Positions 63,192-64,000 of a stretch of DNA of 64,000 bases are shown piece by piece. The DNA is from JAPOKJ01 sp031421635. Lineage in GTDB: Bacteria > Pseudomonadota > Gammaproteobacteria > Burkholderiales > Burkholderiaceae_E. The stretch's first letter is position 1. Each line of letters opens with the position of its first letter. The stretch is from positions 62,001 through 126,000 of the forward strand of contig JANOPA010000066.1 of the NCBI GenBank assembly GCA_031421635.1. Reading direction: 5' to 3'. Position numbers and translations under genes: made by a program. A model generated the notes under the pieces. That model did not search any database, was not told the DNA's origin, and worked only from the letters and a program-made list of their open reading frames with translations.

Positions 63192-64000
63192 CTAATTCAA
63201 TTTCAGTACGTATCCCTGGTCGGCCTGTCCTTCGCCATTCAACATCGCGAGATACACTTTCTCAACGCAAGCTTGCCCTTCGCTTTCCAACACATGCATC
63301 CAGTCGTCAAGCTTGGGTAAGAACTTAAGCCAAGCCTGCCCCATTTTGCTTTGCAGCTCCTTGGCGCCCCATTCAACGCTGCGCTTTTTAATTTGAGCGG
63401 GCGCAAAAAATAAGGTGGGCTTAGGGCCGGGTAAGGCGCTGCCTTGCCCTGGTGCCGAAAGCGCGTCCCAATGGGTGCCGCCCACCGAGCAACTATAGGT
63501 TAAGGACGCTTGGAAATGCTGATGGACATTAGCACGCACTTTAGCGTTACCGGCCATATCTACAAAAACGGTTTTCTTGTTGGAATCTAGTTGGCTAAAG
63601 TCCTGATAGTTGACCACTTGGTCATAGCAGGCGATACCGTTCACGAACACCGCATTGCTGGGCGAGGTCAGCCCCACGACCTTGACGGTCTTACGCCGTT
63701 TGAGTAAGTGAGCCACCGAATAGGCAGTTTTGCTGGAAGCACTACTCAGGACAACTTGCTCGGCGCCAAAAAACTGGTTGTCCGCCAAAAAATCGTCAAT
63801 TAGAAAGGCAGTCATGAATAGTGGCTGCAGGAGCATTTGTTGTGGCTCCGTGCCGGTGTTGTACGTCGGGTCTTCTGCGCAGCGCCGATAGTGGTTGTAA
63901 ACCGGGTGAAGCTTGGCGCGATGCTCGGCACCATCACTGAAGCCCAAAGCATTGGTTTGAACCGGTGTCATCGTCAGATGGGAGGACATTGGGAAGTAGC
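63192..64000 (-). CDS. DUF2855 family protein, 5' end outside window
   Basis: The frame is open to the right edge: the bases after the internal Met at 63989 read Gly-Tyr-Phe-Pro, as in this family, so the start lies beyond 64000. Visible sequence covers about 269 residues. Blocks such as QPLFMTAFLIDDFLADNQFFGAEQVVLSSASSKTA, VVGLTSPSN, VFVDMAGNA and SVGGTHWD are a Rossmann-like domain of quinone-reductase/MDR type. Enzymatic activity of DUF2855 proteins is not established. It precedes the SDR gene. Confidence 0.85.
   Translation of the reverse strand, partial: YFPMSSHLTMTPVQTNALGFSDGAEHRAKLHPVYNHYRRCAEDPTYNTGTEPQQMLLQPLFMTAFLIDDFLADNQFFGAEQVVLSSASSKTAYSVAHLLKRRKTVKVVGLTSPSNAVFVNGIACYDQVVNYQDFSQLDSNKKTVFVDMAGNAKVRANVHQHFQASLTYSCSVGGTHWDALSAPGQGSALPGPKPTLFFAPAQIKKRSVEWGAKELQSKMGQAWLKFLPKLDDWMHVLESEGQACVEKVYLAMLNGEGQADQGYVLKLN

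Overview
The window looks like a chromosomal segment of a betaproteobacterium, most likely Burkholderiales. The basis is two Bug-type solute receptors, two sets of TRAP transporter genes, two BMP receptors, other ABC uptake systems, CoA-linked catabolic enzymes and moderately high GC. I saw no rRNA, tRNA, CRISPR array, intact insertion sequence, phage or plasmid gene. This is catabolic and transport territory, with a few regulatory sites that can be read directly and several decaying genes.

Region 1 (1-9015) handles purines. It holds the 5' part of xdhA (minus strand, running off the left edge), a decayed LysR regulator gene, a BMP-type nucleoside/purine ABC transporter (ATPase, two permeases, lipoprotein receptor), a Rieske oxygenase resembling purine N-demethylases, and an adenine deaminase. 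A second BMP receptor and guanine deaminase follow at 15154-17575. Together they would import purines and route adenine, guanine and hypoxanthine through xanthine to urate.

Region 2 (9022-15021) has a hemerythrin gene behind an FNR/FixK-type palindrome, a thiolase, a D-2-hydroxyacid dehydrogenase, a truncated membrane-protein remnant, a Bug receptor, a VOC protein and a frameshifted epimerase gene. Region 3 (17644-27476) has a hotdog thioesterase, a JmjC-like cupin protein, phoX behind a three-unit Pho box, srkA, an AstE/AspA-like hydrolase, a DapA-family aldolase, a DUF302 protein, a TRAP receptor without its membrane subunits and a methyltransferase.

Region 4 (27631-36537) is the most unusual. 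Reading leftward, it encodes a ThDP enzyme, a Tat-exported high-potential Rieske protein, a PQQ alcohol dehydrogenase with the lanthanide-type Asp-x-Asp but without the usual vicinal cysteine pair, and a NosR-like flavin/iron-sulfur membrane protein. Diverging rightward are an acyl-CoA synthetase and a GntR/FCD regulator. A perfect 22-bp palindrome lies between the two transcription units. No cytochrome partner and no nitrous-oxide reductase gene is present, so the Rieske and NosR-like proteins may serve the dehydrogenase.

Region 5 (36638-64000) holds an orphan CHAP/NlpC-like hydrolase, a fused TRAP DctQM, a peptide-type ABC operon, a 3-hydroxyacyl-CoA dehydrogenase, a complete TRAP operon, a patatin-like lipoprotein, a RidA-like protein and a diiron-type hydrolase. 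A branched-chain-type ABC operon follows, linked to an acyl-CoA dehydrogenase/APH kinase/DUF6285 trio. The end holds an orphan AAA ATPase, a Bug receptor with a TauD-type dioxygenase, an SDR and a DUF2855 gene cut by the right edge.
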